From positions 1-64,000 of the forward strand of contig JBEBHH010000005.1 of assembly GCA_040080965.1 (NCBI GenBank): a stretch of 64,000 nucleotides of DNA. The letters are read 5' to 3'. The notes under the pieces are model-generated. The model was not told where the DNA came from. It ran no database searches and was given only the letters and a program-made list of their open reading frames with translations. A program made the translations under genes and the position numbers. Source of the stretch: SHZI01 sp040080965. Lineage in GTDB: Bacteria > Pseudomonadota > Gammaproteobacteria > Steroidobacterales > GCA-2729495. Shown here piece after piece: positions 34,142 through 43,063 of this stretch (position 1 is the first letter of the stretch; every line of letters starts with the position of its first letter).

Positions 34142-35212
34142 GTGCTTTTCGGCTCACGTTCCAGGCCTCTGATAGGCCTTGACATAACGACCTCGTCGAT
34201 CAAGCTCGTCGAGCTGACGCAGAGTGGCAAGAGCTATCGCGCTGAAAGCTATGCCGCCGAGCCGACGCCGCCGAACGCCATCAACGAGAAAACCATCGTT
34301 GATGCGCCTGCCGTTGGCGAGGCCATTCGGCGTGCGCTGAAACGCGCGGGCACCAGCTCCCGGGAAGTTGCCATCGCGATCAGCGGCGATGCTGCCATCA
34401 CCAAGATCATCCAGATGCCGCGGCGGCTCTCCGCCCGCGAGCTCGAGGGCCAGGTGGAAATCCAGGCCGACCAGTACATTCCGTTCCCGATGGAGGAAGT
34501 CAGCTTCGACTACGAGCTGATGGGGCCCTCCGCTGCCGATCCCGAGATGCTCGACGTGCTCCTCGTGGCGACGCGCACGGAGAACGTGGACCAGCGCAAG
34601 GCGGCCGTCGAGGCGGCCGGCCTCATCGCCAAGGTCGTCGACGTGGAGCCCTTCGCGCTGGAGAACGCCTGCCACCTGCTCGCGCACCAGATGCCCGACG
34701 GCGGCATGCAGCACCTGATCGCCATCGTCGACTTCGGGGCCAGCAACACCACTTTCAGCGTGCTCAAGGATATGCGGGTGATCTACACCCGGGACTTCTC
34801 CTTTGGCGGCCAGCAGCTGACGGAAGAAATCATGCGCACCTACGGCCTCAGCCTCGAGGACGCCGGCCGTGCCAAGAAGGAAGGCGGACTCCCGGGCAAC
34901 TACGAGCCTGAGGTCCTGGTGCCCTTCATCGACGACATGACCCAGCAGGTCAGCCGTTCACTGCAGTTCTTCCTGGCGTCCGGCGGCGGCCGCGAGCAGC
35001 CTGACCAGATCCTGGTCTGCGGCGGTTGCGCCAACATTGCCGGCGTCGCCGACATGATCTCGAGCAAGGTGGGCATTCCCACCGAAATCGGCGACCCGCT
35101 CGGGCAGATGAAGATCGCCAGCAAGGCGAAATCCCAGGGAATCCGGCGGGACGCGACTGCCCTGCTGACCGCCTGCGGGCTTGCGCTGCGGAGCTTCGAC
35201 AAAAATGCCTAA
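34142..35212 (+). CDS. pilM: Type IV pilus assembly protein PilM
   Basis: PilM is the cytoplasmic, actin-like ATP-binding protein that docks to the PilN N-terminus in the pilus alignment subcomplex. The 356-residue protein has the actin-fold phosphate motifs IGLDITTSSIKLVEL and IAIVDFGASNTTFSVL and the late ILVCGGCANIAGV. The GTG at 34142 follows AGAAGGGAAA. It is the first gene after the riboswitch and overlaps pilN by 8 bases. Confidence 0.96.
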   Translation: MLFGSRSRPLIGLDITTSSIKLVELTQSGKSYRAESYAAEPTPPNAINEKTIVDAPAVGEAIRRALKRAGTSSREVAIAISGDAAITKIIQMPRRLSARELEGQVEIQADQYIPFPMEEVSFDYELMGPSAADPEMLDVLLVATRTENVDQRKAAVEAAGLIAKVVDVEPFALENACHLLAHQMPDGGMQHLIAIVDFGASNTTFSVLKDMRVIYTRDFSFGGQQLTEEIMRTYGLSLEDAGRAKKEGGLPGNYEPEVLVPFIDDMTQQVSRSLQFFLASGGGREQPDQILVCGGCANIAGVADMISSKVGIPTEIGDPLGQMKIASKAKSQGIRRDATALLTACGLALRSFDKNA

Positions 35213-35816
35213 TATCAATCTGCTGCCCTGGCGGGCAGAACTGCGGGCAAAGCGGCGCAACCAGTTCTTCATCGGGCTGGGCGCCTCTCTGGGCGCTGCC
35301 GGCCTCGCGGTGCTGGCTTCCAACTTCGTGATGGAAGGCATCATCAGCAACCAGAACGGCCGCAACGAGGTCCTGAAGACGGAGATCGCGGCGCTGGACA
35401 AGCGCATCGCGGAGATCCTCGACCTCGAGGCGAAGAAAGAGCGCCTGCTCGCGCGAATGGAAATCATCGAGCAGCTCCAGCGCAGCCGGCCCGAGATCGT
35501 GCACGTCTTCGACGAGATCGTGCGCACCCTGCCCGACGGCGTGCGGCTGGTGTCCATCAAGCAGACCAACCGCCGCCTCGAGATCAAGGGCGACGCCGAA
35601 TCCAACACGCGCGTGTCGGCCTTCATGCGCAACATCGACAAGTCCAAGTGGCTGACCCAGCCCGACCTGCAGGTGGTCGAGGTGCGCGAGGCCGGGACCA
35701 AGGCGAAGAAGAGCACTGGCCCCGTCGAGACCGGCGAGTTCGCCGGCCGTTCCTCCCAGTTCACCGTGTACGCCAACCAGGTGTCCACGGGTGGTGACGA
35801 GGAGGTCTCGAAATGA
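35205..35816 (+). CDS. pilN: Type IV pilus assembly protein PilN
   Basis: PilN is a bitopic inner-membrane protein that links PilM to PilO. The 203-residue protein begins with MPNINLLPWR, the conserved peptide bound by PilM. A membrane helix (about residues 24-45), a coiled coil (KTEIAALDKRIAEILDLEAKKERLLA) and a periplasmic ferredoxin-like domain follow. It overlaps pilM at the start and pilO (ATGA) at the end. Confidence 0.95.
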   Translation: MPNINLLPWRAELRAKRRNQFFIGLGASLGAAGLAVLASNFVMEGIISNQNGRNEVLKTEIAALDKRIAEILDLEAKKERLLARMEIIEQLQRSRPEIVHVFDEIVRTLPDGVRLVSIKQTNRRLEIKGDAESNTRVSAFMRNIDKSKWLTQPDLQVVEVREAGTKAKKSTGPVETGEFAGRSSQFTVYANQVSTGGDEEVSK

Positions 35817-36532
35817 GCTTCATCGAAGATCTCAAGAGCCTCGATATCAACGACATCGGCCGCTGGCCGCTGCCGATCCAGGCCTTCTTCATGGTCCTGT
35901 TCTTCTTCATAGCAACAGTCGGTGCGTTCTGGTTCTTCGTCTGGCAGAACCAGATGCCGAGGCTCGAGAAGGCCCAGGCCGAGGAGCGGGAACTCCGCAC
36001 CACCTTCGAATCCAAGCAGAAGAAGGCGGCCAACTTCAGCAGCTACAAGGCCCAGCTTGCCGAGATCGAGCGTTCCTTCGGCACGATGCTTCGCCAGCTG
36101 CCCGGCAAGACCGAGATTCCGAACCTGCTGGTAGACATCTCCCAGACTGGCCTCGGCGCGGGTCTGCAGGAGGAGCTTTTCCAGCCCATGGATGAGGTCC
36201 GCAAGGATTTCTACGCGGAAAAGCCGATCAAGATCCGCCTGTCGGGCGCGTACCACGAGTTCGGCCGCTTCGTGAGCGAGATCGCCGCGCTGCCCCGGAT
36301 CGTGACCCTGCACGACATCGAGATCATGCCCAAGGGCAAGGATGCGCCCTTCGACGAGCTGGTCCTCAACGTAACTGCCAAGACCTATCGCTACCTCGAT
36401 GAGGAAGAAGTGATGGATGCGGCGGCTGCCGAGGAGGGCAAGGCCACAAAGGGCAAGGGCAAGGCGCGCACCACCCGCGACACCAGCAAGGGCAAGGCGA
36501 AGCCCAAGCCCAAGGCAGAGAAGAAGGGTTGA
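35813..36532 (+). CDS. pilO: Type IV pilus assembly protein PilO
   Basis: PilO partners PilN in the periplasmic alignment complex. The 239-residue protein has a membrane helix (about residues 24-46), a coiled coil (PRLEKAQAEERELRTTFESK) and a periplasmic domain. Family blocks are LPGKTEIPNLLVDISQTGL and HDIEIMPKGK. It carries an unusual C-terminal tail of about 35 residues that is rich in Lys, Ala and Gly (KGKGKARTT, KPKPKAEKKG), which most PilO proteins lack. It overlaps pilN by 4 bases and pilP by 1. Confidence 0.94.
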   Translation: MSFIEDLKSLDINDIGRWPLPIQAFFMVLFFFIATVGAFWFFVWQNQMPRLEKAQAEERELRTTFESKQKKAANFSSYKAQLAEIERSFGTMLRQLPGKTEIPNLLVDISQTGLGAGLQEELFQPMDEVRKDFYAEKPIKIRLSGAYHEFGRFVSEIAALPRIVTLHDIEIMPKGKDAPFDELVLNVTAKTYRYLDEEEVMDAAAAEEGKATKGKGKARTTRDTSKGKAKPKPKAEKKG

Positions 36533-37050
36533 TGGCGATGGGCTCCTCCACACGAACACTTTCGAGCGTGCTGCTGGCGGCGGTCGTGTTGACTGGCTGC
36601 GGCGGCGGGCAATCCGACCTGCTCGAGTACATCGACAAGACCAAGGCACGGCCGGGCGGCCGCATCGAGCCGCTCCCGCAGATCAAGCCTTATGAAACCT
36701 TTGCCTACGAGGCCGACAGCCTCCGCTCACCCTTCGTGCCGGACCGGCCCGCCGGCCGGGCTGGTTCGTCAGGTCCCCGGCCCGAGGCCACGCGGCCCAA
36801 GGAATACCTGGAGCAGTTCCCCATCGATACGCTGTCCATGGCCGGCACGATCAGCCAGTCCAGCAGCACGTACGGGCTGGTGCAGACCCAGGACGGGCTC
36901 CTGCACAAGGTGAAACCGGGCAACTACATCGGCCAGTACGACGGGCGCGTGGTCGCGGTCACGCCCTCCGAGATCCAGATCGAGGAACTGGTGCCGGATG
37001 GCATCGGTGGCTTCTACAAGCGGTCGGCAGCGATCGCCCTCGCGAACTAG
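36532..37050 (+). CDS. pilP: Type IV pilus lipoprotein PilP
   Basis: PilP is the inner-membrane lipoprotein that connects PilN/PilO to the secretin PilQ. The 172-residue protein has a lipoprotein signal with lipobox LTGCGGG and the family blocks RSPFVPDRP, LEQFPIDTLSMAGTI and LLHKVKPGNYIGQYDGRV in its C-terminal beta domain. The ATG at 36532 overlaps the pilO stop (TGATG); a second ATG lies 6 bases in. Confidence 0.94.
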   Translation: MAMGSSTRTLSSVLLAAVVLTGCGGGQSDLLEYIDKTKARPGGRIEPLPQIKPYETFAYEADSLRSPFVPDRPAGRAGSSGPRPEATRPKEYLEQFPIDTLSMAGTISQSSSTYGLVQTQDGLLHKVKPGNYIGQYDGRVVAVTPSEIQIEELVPDGIGGFYKRSAAIALAN

Positions 37051-37130
37051 GTTGTAGAACTGATTTTCAGCATTGAACGGGCCGGCGCCTGAAGGCCGGT
37101 CGGCGACACAGGACAGTTTGGGAGTACGGG

Positions 37131-39359
37131 ATGATGAGCACGACCAGGGGCAATGAGGGACGCGGAACGCCGGCCAGGTGGGTGACTGCCGCGGGCCGTG
37201 GCCTCGCAGCAGTGATCGCCGGGCTGATGCTCGCGCTCACCGGAGCCACGCTCGCCAGCGCCCAGAATGCGCCGGCGGCCGCCGGCGCCAACCAGCTCAA
37301 GGACATCCAGGTGCAGTCGCTCGACGGCGACCGCATCGAGTTGCGCCTGCTTACGTCCGGTCCTGCGCCCACGCCCCTGGCCTTCACCATCGACAACCCC
37401 GCCCGCATTTCCCTTGACCTCCAGGGCACGACGCTCGCGCTGCCGTCGCGGCGCAAGGACGTGAAGATCGGCGCCCTCGACACCATCCTTGCCGCCGAAG
37501 CCGATGGCCGGACCCGCGTCGTGCTGAACCTCGACCGCATGGTTCCCTACGAGACCCGCGTCGACGGCAACGCCGTCGTCGTGATCCTGGGCGCCGCGGC
37601 GCCCGCCGAAGGGGTCGTCGCCACGTTCCCGGCCGCTGCCCCCGCGAGCGCTCCCGCTGCCGCGTCCGCAGTCCCTGCCGGCGGCCGCCGCATCGACAAC
37701 CTGGACTTCCGCCGCGGCGAGAATGGCGGTGGCCGTGTGATCGTCACCCTGTCCGACCCCGGCACGCCCGTGGACGTACGCAAGGAGGGCGACCGCATCC
37801 TGCTGACCTTCGCCGGCACCACGCTCCCGGACAGCCTGCTGAAGCGCATGGACGTCGGCGACTTCGCGACGCCCGTGAGCATGATCGAGTCTGGCCGCAC
37901 GCCGGCCGGCGCCCGCATCAGCATCGCCGCCCGGCTGCCCTTCGAGGAGCTGGCGTACCAGTCGGACAACCAGTTCACCGTCGAGGTCGCGCCCGTCGTC
38001 AAGGCCGAAGTCGAGGCCAAGCCGACGCTGTTCAGCGCCGATCGCGAATACACCGGCGAACGGCTGACCCTGTCCTTCCAGGACATCGAGACCCGCGCCG
38101 TGCTCCAGCTGCTGGCCGACGTCAGCGGCCGCAACATCGTCGTGTCCGACACCGTGCAGGGCAATGTGACGCTCCGCCTGCAGAACGTGCCCTGGGACCA
38201 GGCGCTGGACATCGTCCTCGCCACCAAGGGCCTGGACATGCGCGAGAACGGCGGCGTGATTATCGTGGCCCCGGCCGACGAGATTGCTGCCCGCGAAAAG
38301 GCCGACCTGGAGGCGCGCAAGGAGATCCGCGAGCTCGAGCCGCTGCTTTCCGAGTACGTGCAGGTCAACTACGCCAAGGCTTCGGACCTGGCCGAGCTCA
38401 TGAAGGGTTCCAAGGGCAATTCGCTGCTGTCCGAGCGCGGTTCCGTCGGCATCGACGAGCGCACCAACACATTGCTGGTCCAGGACGTGGCCGAGCGGAT
38501 TACCGAGATCCGGCGTCTCGTCGGCACCCTGGACATCCCGGTGCGGCAGGTGCTGATCGAGTCCCGCATCGTCATCGTGCGGGATGACTTCAGCCGCGAC
38601 CTGGGCATCCGGTGGGGTGTCACCGCGGTCAAGGACACGTCCGACGGCCTGATCGCCGTGACGGGCTCCGGCTCCGGCACGAACACGATCGTCAATTCCG
38701 GCGTCGACAACATCAACAACAGCGGCCAGCCGTTCCCGGTGGAACTGCCGAACCAGGACGACCGCTACAACGTCAACCTGCCGGTGGCCAACCCGGCCGG
38801 CCAGCTGGCCCTGGCCCTGCTGGACGACGACTTCCTCGTGGACCTCGAGCTGTCGGCCCTGCAGGCCGAGGGCCGGGGCGAGGTCGTGTCCTCGCCGCGG
38901 GTGATCACCGCGAACCAGAAGGAAGCGTCCATCCGCCAGGGTGTCGAGATTCCCTACCAGGAAGCGGCCTCCAGCGGCGCGACGACCACCCAGTTCAAGG
39001 AGGCCGTGCTGAGCCTTACGGTGACGCCGCAGATCACCCCCGACGACCGGATCATCCTGGACCTGGAAGTCACCAAGGATAGCGTCGGCGCCGTGGTGAC
39101 CAACGAGCGCGGCGGTTCGGTGCCCAGCATCGACACCCGCGCGATCCAGACCCAGGTGCTGGTGAACAACGGCCAGACGGTCGTTCTCGGCGGCATCTAC
39201 GAGACCGAAGAGTCCGAGGACTACACGAAGGTGCCGTTCCTCGGCGACATCCCGGGCGTGGGCGCGCTGTTTCGCTCGACCCGCAAGGTGTCGAACAAGT
39301 CCGAACTGCTGATCTTCGTGACGCCGAAGATCCTGCGGGAAGGTTCGAACATTTACTAA
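37131..39359 (+). CDS. pilQ: Type IV pilus secretin PilQ
   Basis: PilQ forms the outer-membrane channel for the pilus. The 742-residue protein has a signal peptide (to about ATLASAQNA), two AMIN peptidoglycan-binding domains (about 45-125 and 180-265), an STN/N0 domain (SFQDIETRAVLQLLADVSGRN) and an N1 domain. The C-terminal secretin domain has VPFLGDIPGVGALFR and SELLIFVTPKIL. GGGAG lies close upstream of ATG 37131. It is the last pil gene, 80 bases after pilP. Confidence 0.96.
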   Translation: MMSTTRGNEGRGTPARWVTAAGRGLAAVIAGLMLALTGATLASAQNAPAAAGANQLKDIQVQSLDGDRIELRLLTSGPAPTPLAFTIDNPARISLDLQGTTLALPSRRKDVKIGALDTILAAEADGRTRVVLNLDRMVPYETRVDGNAVVVILGAAAPAEGVVATFPAAAPASAPAAASAVPAGGRRIDNLDFRRGENGGGRVIVTLSDPGTPVDVRKEGDRILLTFAGTTLPDSLLKRMDVGDFATPVSMIESGRTPAGARISIAARLPFEELAYQSDNQFTVEVAPVVKAEVEAKPTLFSADREYTGERLTLSFQDIETRAVLQLLADVSGRNIVVSDTVQGNVTLRLQNVPWDQALDIVLATKGLDMRENGGVIIVAPADEIAAREKADLEARKEIRELEPLLSEYVQVNYAKASDLAELMKGSKGNSLLSERGSVGIDERTNTLLVQDVAERITEIRRLVGTLDIPVRQVLIESRIVIVRDDFSRDLGIRWGVTAVKDTSDGLIAVTGSGSGTNTIVNSGVDNINNSGQPFPVELPNQDDRYNVNLPVANPAGQLALALLDDDFLVDLELSALQAEGRGEVVSSPRVITANQKEASIRQGVEIPYQEAASSGATTTQFKEAVLSLTVTPQITPDDRIILDLEVTKDSVGAVVTNERGGSVPSIDTRAIQTQVLVNNGQTVVLGGIYETEESEDYTKVPFLGDIPGVGALFRSTRKVSNKSELLIFVTPKILREGSNIY

Positions 39360-39428
39360 GGCAAGGTTTTACCAGGGAAAGCGCCGGCAGGGCTCAGGGG
39401 CCTTCCGGACTGTGGTGAGGGAGTAATC

Positions 39429-41357
39429 GTGGTCAAAAAACTGATTTCACTGTGCTTGGTCGTGGCATCCGCCGCGCTGATGTCCTGCGGCGGTAGCAGC
39501 AACACCATCACGGGGCCGGGGGGTGGGGGAGGTACCACTGAGGTGGCTACCGTCACGCTGCTGGCAGCCACGCCGCAACTCCAGTCCGATCAGGCGGGGG
39601 CCAACGTCGTGGGTCTGACCGCCCAGGTCAAGGACATCAACAATGCCGTCATCGCCGACATTCCCGTGACGTTCAGCGCCACGTCGGGGTCGCTGGCTGT
39701 CACGCAGTTCACGACAGACGGCTCGGGCCTGGCCCTGGCCCAGCTGTCCAATGGCACCAATCCCGCGAACCGGGTGATCACCGTCACCGCCACCGCCGGG
39801 ACCGTCACTGGTTCGGTGGACATTGCGGTCGTCGGCACGACCCTAGCCTTCACGGGACCCGCGTCCCTGGCATCGGGCGACACCGGATCCTACGTACTGG
39901 TCGCAAAGGACTCGAAGGGCGCAGGTATCGCCGGTACTACGGTTGCCCTGTCGTCTGCCACGGGCAACACGATCGCAGCCCCGTCACTGGTAACTGACGG
40001 CAGCGGGAACGTACCATTCACGGTCACTGCCTCCGCCGCCGGCAACGACACCATCACCGCCAGCGGACTTGGCATTACTACCACCAAGGCGGTTGCAATC
40101 TCCGGCGACGTATTCGCCTTCACCGCCCCCGCCTCGGGCACCGAGGTCGACATCGGGGCCGTGCAGGCACTGACGGTTCGCTGGACCAAGAACGGCGTGC
40201 CTCAGGTTGGCCAGACGATCACGTTCTCCAGCACCCGCGGTACGCTCTCGGCTGCGTCCGCAGTCACCAACGGCTCCGGTGACGCCAGTGTCACCATCTC
40301 GGCCACGACAGCCGGCCCGGCGGTGGTCACTGCGACCAATCCGGAAACGACCACAACCACCCTGCCCATCGAGTTCGTCGCGATCACGCCGTCCACGGTG
40401 GAGATCCAGGCGTCCCCCCTGACCGTGGGCGCCGGCGAGCAGAGCGAGCTGACAGCGTTGGTGCGGGATGCCTCCAACAACCTCGTGAAGAACCAGGTTG
40501 TGCAGTTCCTGATTCAAACCGACATCACAGGCGGCTCCCTGTCGGTTGGCTCGGATGTGACCGACAGCCAGGGTCGTGCGAAGTCCGTGTACACGGGTGG
40601 TTCGGTCCCGAGCGCGGCGAACGGCGTGACGATCCGCGCCACGGTGCAGGGCACGGCAATTACCGACACGGTGGATTTGACCGTTGCGCGGCAAGAACTC
40701 TTCCTGACCCTGGGTACCGGCAACACGCTGTTCGAGATTGGTACCGCCACCTACGCCAAGGAATGGGTAATTCTCGTAACCGACGTCGAAGGCAATGCCG
40801 TAGCGAACAAGACAGTGCAGGCCAGCATCCGGTCGAGGGAGTACGCGAAGGGCTTCCTTGCATACACGGATCCCCCCGGCGCCTGGATATACGGCGGCGT
40901 TTCGCCCGTCTGGTGCCCCGATGAGGACGTCAATCTCAACGGCATCCTGGACACCGGCGAGGACAATAACGCCAACAACCAGATCGAGGCGGGCAACGTT
41001 GCCCTGGTTGCCGCGGTGCCGGAGTCGGCGCCTTTGAGCAGCCCCTGCGCCAGCGCGGGCTCGACCGGGACGTCCGCCAACGTCGTTACTAACAGCCAGG
41101 GGCGGGCCCGTGTGTGCGTGTTCTATCCGCAGAACTACGCCCTGTGGGTGAAATCAAGGCTGACCGCGAAAGCCAGCGTGACGGGCGGCAGCGAGTTCAG
41201 TGAGTCCACTCTGTTTACCCTCGAGGTTCTTTCCGACGACGTGGACTCGGAGAATGAGACGCCCCCAAATCTCTACAGTCCCTTCGGCGCCGACAATGGT
41301 CCCGGGAGTCCGCTGACGGGCGTTCCCGCCACCGACTGCGCCGTGCCGCCTCCCTGA
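39429..41357 (+). CDS. Ig-like (Big1/invasin-type) repeat lipoprotein
   Basis: The 642-residue protein has a lipoprotein signal (lipobox ALMSCGG) and a Gly linker. At least four Ig-like repeats of about 95 residues follow, with the Big1 hallmark TFSATSGSLAVTQFTTDGSG and similar later copies (TFSSTRGTLSAASAVTNGSG). Near the C-terminus is an Asp/Asn-rich calcium-like loop (DVNLNGILDTGEDNNANN), then a final cysteine-containing domain. GTG 39429 follows GAGGGAG. It lies 69 bases after pilQ and before aroK, a place normally empty in pilQ-aroK clusters, so it may be a pilus-linked surface protein; that role is inference. Confidence 0.85.
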   Translation: MVKKLISLCLVVASAALMSCGGSSNTITGPGGGGGTTEVATVTLLAATPQLQSDQAGANVVGLTAQVKDINNAVIADIPVTFSATSGSLAVTQFTTDGSGLALAQLSNGTNPANRVITVTATAGTVTGSVDIAVVGTTLAFTGPASLASGDTGSYVLVAKDSKGAGIAGTTVALSSATGNTIAAPSLVTDGSGNVPFTVTASAAGNDTITASGLGITTTKAVAISGDVFAFTAPASGTEVDIGAVQALTVRWTKNGVPQVGQTITFSSTRGTLSAASAVTNGSGDASVTISATTAGPAVVTATNPETTTTTLPIEFVAITPSTVEIQASPLTVGAGEQSELTALVRDASNNLVKNQVVQFLIQTDITGGSLSVGSDVTDSQGRAKSVYTGGSVPSAANGVTIRATVQGTAITDTVDLTVARQELFLTLGTGNTLFEIGTATYAKEWVILVTDVEGNAVANKTVQASIRSREYAKGFLAYTDPPGAWIYGGVSPVWCPDEDVNLNGILDTGEDNNANNQIEAGNVALVAAVPESAPLSSPCASAGSTGTSANVVTNSQGRARVCVFYPQNYALWVKSRLTAKASVTGGSEFSESTLFTLEVLSDDVDSENETPPNLYSPFGADNGPGSPLTGVPATDCAVPPP

Positions 41358-41390
41358 TCGGGGCAGCCCGACGCGAGTACCGCGTAACAC

Positions 41391-41421
41391 AGGCCGGCGC
41401 AAGCCGGCCTGTTCTTTTTCT
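41391..41421 (+). terminator. Rho-independent terminator after the pil operon region
   Basis: AGGCCGGC (41391-41398), loop GCAA and GCCGGCCT (41403-41410) form a perfect 8-bp G+C-rich stem followed by GTTCTTTTTC. It lies 33 bases after the Ig-repeat lipoprotein stop and 50 bases before aroK. Confidence 0.9.
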
Positions 41422-41471
41422 GGAACGCCTGCCCGTTGACGCTCCCGCCCCGATCCCCAACACTCCGCGCC

Positions 41472-41981
41472 ATGTCGACGGGCAGCATCTTCCTCATCGG
41501 TCCCATGGGCTCCGGCAAGTCGGCCGTGGGCCGGCGCCTGGCCAAGGAGCTGGGCCGGGAGTTCATCGACAGCGACGATGCGATCGAGGATCGCAGCGGC
41601 GTGGACATTCCGTTCATCTTCGAACGGGAGGGCGAAGCGGGGTTCCGGCAGCGGGAGAGCAGGGTCATCGATGAGCTGACGCAGATGCCGGATATCGTCC
41701 TCGCCACCGGCGGCGGATCGGCCCAGGACCCGGCGAACCGGCAGCACCTGCGCGAGCGGGGCTACGTCGTGTACCTGCACGCGACCGTGGACCAGCAGCT
41801 CAAGCGCACCCGCCGGGGGCGCGTGCGGCCCATGCTGAAGACGGGTGAGCCGCGGGAGGTGCTGGCCCGGCTCATGGATATCCGTGATCCCCAGTTCCGC
41901 GAGATTGCCCACCTTGTCGTGGAGACGGACGGCCGCAAAGTCCCGTCGGTCGTCCGGGAAATCCGACGTAACATGCCGTGA
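41472..41981 (+). CDS. aroK: Shikimate kinase
   Basis: AroK phosphorylates shikimate in the chorismate pathway. The 169-residue protein has Walker A GPMGSGKSAVG, the shikimate-binding DSDDAIEDRSG and FREREs-type block (FRQRES), the TGGGS motif and the lid RRGRVRPML. The ATG at 41472 gives MSTGSIFLIGPMGSGKS. It overlaps aroB by one base (TGATG) and feeds the same pathway that ends in the trp operon further along. Confidence 0.96.
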   Translation: MSTGSIFLIGPMGSGKSAVGRRLAKELGREFIDSDDAIEDRSGVDIPFIFEREGEAGFRQRESRVIDELTQMPDIVLATGGGSAQDPANRQHLRERGYVVYLHATVDQQLKRTRRGRVRPMLKTGEPREVLARLMDIRDPQFREIAHLVVETDGRKVPSVVREIRRNMP

Positions 41982-43063
41982 TGTTCGTGACCCTCAACGT
42001 GGAGCTGGGCGCCCGCAGCTACCCGATCCTGATCGGCAGCGGCCTCTTGTCCCGGCGTGACCTGCTCGAACCCCACCTGCGCCACCGGGACGTGATGGTG
42101 GTGACCAACGAGGTCGTGGGACCGATCTACCTGGAACCCGTAAAGGCGCTTCTGGCCGGGTCCCGCGTCGCCACCGTAGTGCTCCCCGACGGCGAGCAGC
42201 ACAAGACCATGGCCACCGTGAACCTCGTGCTGGATGCCCTGGTCGAGGCCCGTTTCGGCCGGGATTGCGTCGTGCTGGCGCTGGGTGGCGGCGTGGTCGG
42301 CGACATCGCGGGCTTCGCGGCCTCCATCTACCAGCGCGGCGTCGACTTCATCCAGGTGCCGACCACGCTGCTGGCCCAGGTGGATTCCGCAGTGGGCGGC
42401 AAGACCGGCGTGAATCACCCGGGCGGCAAGAACCTGCTGGGCGCCTTCCACCAGCCGGTCTGCGTGCTGTCCGACACGGACACCCTGCGCACCCTGCCGG
42501 ACCGGGAGCTTTCCGCGGGCTGCGCCGAGATCGTGAAGTACGGGCTCATCGCCGACGCAGACCTCTTCGCCTGGCTGGAGGAGCAGGCCGAGGTCCTGCT
42601 GCGTCGGGACGGGGCCGCACTGGGCCACGTCATCCGCCGCTCCTGCGAGCTGAAGGCCGAGATCGTGGGCCAGGACGAGCGCGAGCACGGGCGCCGCGCG
42701 CTGCTGAACCTGGGGCACACCTTCGGCCACGCCATCGAACTGCACGCCGGCTACGGGGAGTGGCTGCATGGCGAGGCCGTGGCGGCCGGCACCTGCATGG
42801 CCGCCGAGTTCTCGGCGCGCCTGGGTGCCCTGGACACGCTGTCTGTCGACCGGCTGCGGCGGCTGTTCCGGCGCCTGCAGCTGCCCGTCAGTCCGCCGGC
42901 GGCGGACCCCGGGAAATTCCTTGCTGCCATGGGCATGGACAAGAAGGTCGTCGCCGGGCAGATCCGGCTCGTCCTGCTCGACCGGATCGGTTCCGCGCGC
43001 ATCACCGGCGATTACCCGCCCCACGAGCTCGTGGATTACCTGCGGGAGCAGTTCGTCCGGTGA
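41981..43063 (+). CDS. aroB: 3-dehydroquinate synthase
   Basis: AroB cyclises DAHP to 3-dehydroquinate using NAD and a divalent metal. The 360-residue protein has the NAD-binding block LALGGGVVGDIAGFAAS, TTLLAQVDSAVGGKTGVNH, the metal ligands in GHTFGHAIE and GEWLHGEAVAAG, and normal family length. It is coupled to aroK at its start and to dgt at its end (GTGA). Confidence 0.96.
   Translation: MFVTLNVELGARSYPILIGSGLLSRRDLLEPHLRHRDVMVVTNEVVGPIYLEPVKALLAGSRVATVVLPDGEQHKTMATVNLVLDALVEARFGRDCVVLALGGGVVGDIAGFAASIYQRGVDFIQVPTTLLAQVDSAVGGKTGVNHPGGKNLLGAFHQPVCVLSDTDTLRTLPDRELSAGCAEIVKYGLIADADLFAWLEEQAEVLLRRDGAALGHVIRRSCELKAEIVGQDEREHGRRALLNLGHTFGHAIELHAGYGEWLHGEAVAAGTCMAAEFSARLGALDTLSVDRLRRLFRRLQLPVSPPAADPGKFLAAMGMDKKVVAGQIRLVLLDRIGSARITGDYPPHELVDYLREQFVR

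Noticed and set aside
42265..43059. Upstream extension of the dgt frame through aroB
   Set aside because: The frame is open but overlaps aroB almost fully and reads as Arg/Gly-rich shadow sequence; the GTG at 43060 matches the family N-terminus.
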